Assembly: GCA_007922225.1 (NCBI GenBank) | Contig: ML679956.1 | Span: forward strand, 75,428,095-75,492,094 | Length of the DNA: 64,000 nt | Direction: 5' to 3' | DNA from: Emydura subglobosa | Taxonomy: Eukaryota; Chordata; Testudines; Chelidae | Part shown: positions 62,332-64,000 of the stretch, in pieces | Position numbering within the stretch: the stretch's first letter is position 1 | Layout: each line of letters starts with the position of its first letter | Made by a program: the position numbers and the translations under genes | The notes under the pieces: model-generated | The model's database searches: none | What the model saw: the letters and a program-made list of their open reading frames with translations, nothing else | Told to the model about the DNA's origin: nothing

Positions 62332-63500
62332 AATAATAGAAATGTAGGACTAGAAGGGACCTCAAAAGATCATCTAGTCCAGTGGTACTCAATCTTTCCA
62401 GACTACTATATCCCTTTCAGGAGTATGATTTGTCTTGCGTACCCCAAGTTTCACCTCACTTAAACTACTTGCTTACACAAATCAGACATAAAAATACAAG
62501 TGTCACAGCAAACTATTACTGAAAAATGGCTTACTTTTTCATTTTTATCATAAATCAATTGGAATATAAATACTGTATTTACATTTCAGTGTATAGAATG
62601 TAGAGGGGTATAAACAAGTCATTGTCTGTATAAAATTTTAGTTTGCACTGACTTTGCTAGTGCTTTTTTATATAGCCTGTTGTAAAAACTACGCAAATAT
62701 CTAGATGAGTTGATGAACCCCCAGGGTACGTGTACCCCTGGTTGAGAACCACTGATCTAGTCTAGTCCCCTGCACTAAGGCAGGACTAAGTATTATCTAG
62801 ACCACCTCAACAGGTGTTCATATAAACTGTTCTTAAAAACCTCCAGTGACAGAGATTCCACAATCTCCCTAGGTAATTTGTTCCAGTGCAGTTAGAAAGA
62901 TTTCCCTAATGTCTAACCTAAATCTCCTTTGCTGCAGTTTAAGCTCATTACTTCTTGTCCTGTCCTCAGTTGTTAAAAACAATTTATCACCTTCCTCTTT
63001 ATAACAAACCTTTTTGTACCTGAAGACTACTATTATGCCCCCCACCCCCGCTCCGTCTTCTCTTCTTCAGTCTAAACAAAACCAATTTTTTTCAGTCTTT
63101 TCTCATAGGTCATGTTTTTTAGACCTTTCATCATTTCTGTTGCTCTCCTCAGGACTTTTTCCAATTTGCCCACATCTTTCCTGAAGTGTGGTGTTCAGAA
63201 CTGGACACAGTAGTCCATTTGGGGCCTTGTCACTCCTGAGTGAAAGAATTGCTTCTCATGTCTTGCTTACAATAGTCTTGCTAGTACATCCCAGAATGCT
63301 TTTTTTGCAACAGTACTATATTGTTGACTCAGTCTGTGATCCACTATAACTCCCGGATCCGTTTCTGCAATATTCCTTCCTAGGCAGTCATTTCCCATCT
63401 TGTATTTGACCAATTTAATATTCCTTCCGAAGTGTAGTACTTTGCATTTGTCCTTATTTAATTTCATCCTATTTATTTCAGGTCATTTCTCCAGTTTGTC
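62332..63500 (-). mobile_element. CR1 LINE 3' fragment inserted in a CR1 ORF1
   Basis: Minus-strand CR1 with its 3' end at 62332 (AATGTAGGACTAGAAGGGACC on plus). The ORF2 remnant at 63467-63267 reads KLNKDKCKVLHFGR and KYKMGNDCLGRNIAE. It is interrupted by a hAT element at 62380-62754. More diverged than the 32.8-kb CR1. Confidence 0.82.
62380..62754. mobile_element. 375-bp hAT element with 8-bp target duplication
   Basis: Inverted ends CAGTGGTACTCAATC and GGTTGAGAACCACTG, flanked by the direct repeat ATCTAGTC (62372-62379 and 62755-62762). The 8-bp duplication and CAGxGGTTCTCAA ends are typical of the hAT superfamily. It splits a CR1 3' end. Non-coding. Confidence 0.92.
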
Positions 63501-63504
63501 AAGA

Positions 63505-64000
63505 TCATTTTGAATTCTTATCCTGATTCTAATCATAGTTGGGTTTCTGATGACTGGGAGAACTACATGAAGAATTACCTGCCGGATGCAAAGATATCAG
63601 ATCTCATGAGACATCTAAATAGCTTTGTAAGTAGTGCTGGGGAGAATCTGGCGGCCATGGTGCACGTAAGTACCAACAACACAGGGAAAGGTAGGAGGAG
63701 AGGTCCTGGAAGCCAAATTTAGGCTGCTAGGTAAGAGATAAAGTCCAGGACTTCCACGAAGCATTTCAGAGAATGCTACCAGTTCCATGTGCAGGGCAGT
63801 AAGACAGGCAGAATTGCAAGGTCTAAATGCATTGATGAGATGATGTTATAAGGAGGAGAGATTTAGGTTTATTAGGAACTTGGGGAGCCTTTTGGGGAAG
63901 GAGTAGCCTATATGGGATGGATGGGCTCCACCTTAACCAAAATGGAACCACACTGCTGACATGTAAAACTGAAAAGGTTGCTGAGGATTTTTTAAACTAA
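63505..64000 (+). pseudogene. CR1 ORF1 continuation
   Basis: WVSDDWENYMKNYLPDAKIS, then ENLAAMVHVSTNNTGKGR, resembling the VVVHVGTNDIGKGR block of the CR1 SGNH-like domain, and further on a degraded WxDGxHLxxxG-like block near 63915. It lines up as the continuation of the ORF1 broken at 62331. It runs off the window edge. Confidence 0.6.

Overview
The window is nuclear DNA from a non-mammalian amniote, most likely a turtle. The evidence is spliced vertebrate exons with canonical splice sites, long AT-rich introns, and a repeat set typical of reptiles: CR1 LINEs, DIRS tyrosine-recombinase retrotransposons, a Penelope-like element, Harbinger and hAT MITEs and an old MIR-like SINE. The species call is inference. 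There is no bacterial coding, CRISPR array or operon.

One host gene can be reconstructed. It lies on the minus strand and matches MEIOC, the meiosis-specific coiled-coil partner of YTHDC2. I could join eight coding exons in phase (55669 down to 18429) into a predicted protein of 961 residues, close to the roughly 950 residues I recall for the mammalian protein. A candidate non-coding first exon and promoter with a ZNF143-type motif lie near 58.55-58.65 kb. The large exon (26752-28570) carries about two thirds of the protein. The last four coding exons hold the conserved C-terminal domain.

Region by region: 1-12 kb is gene-poor flank with old repeats, a Penelope-like element (about 5.07-6.78 kb) ending in a hammerhead-ribozyme-like motif, a hAT MITE (7.1 kb), a MIR-like SINE (8.4 kb) and a Harbinger element with a transposase fragment (10.6-11.2 kb). 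12-18.4 kb is AT-rich and nearly repeat-free and lies just downstream of the MEIOC stop, so it may hold a long 3' UTR. 18.4-58.6 kb is the MEIOC gene. Its introns contain four separate DIRS-related insertions (18.8-22.2, 23.8-24.5, 35.5-41.6 and 43.8-45.7 kb), all on the same strand as the gene, plus CR1 pieces, another non-LTR RT fragment (49.1-50.0 kb), Harbinger MITEs (46.8, 52.9 and 53.4 kb) and a long near-palindrome (31.7-32.0 kb). 58.7-64 kb is upstream flank and ends in a nested stack: a CR1 ORF1 split by a reverse CR1, itself split by a 375-bp hAT element.

The most informative element is the 6.1-kb DIRS copy at 35497-41639. It keeps both inverted terminal repeats, the internal complementary region, gag, RT-RNase H and tyrosine recombinase, but every ORF is broken. 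The most interesting host-gene observation is that splicing the predicted exon 1 to exon 2 would create an overlapping stop-start (UGAUG) between a short upstream ORF and the MEIOC start.
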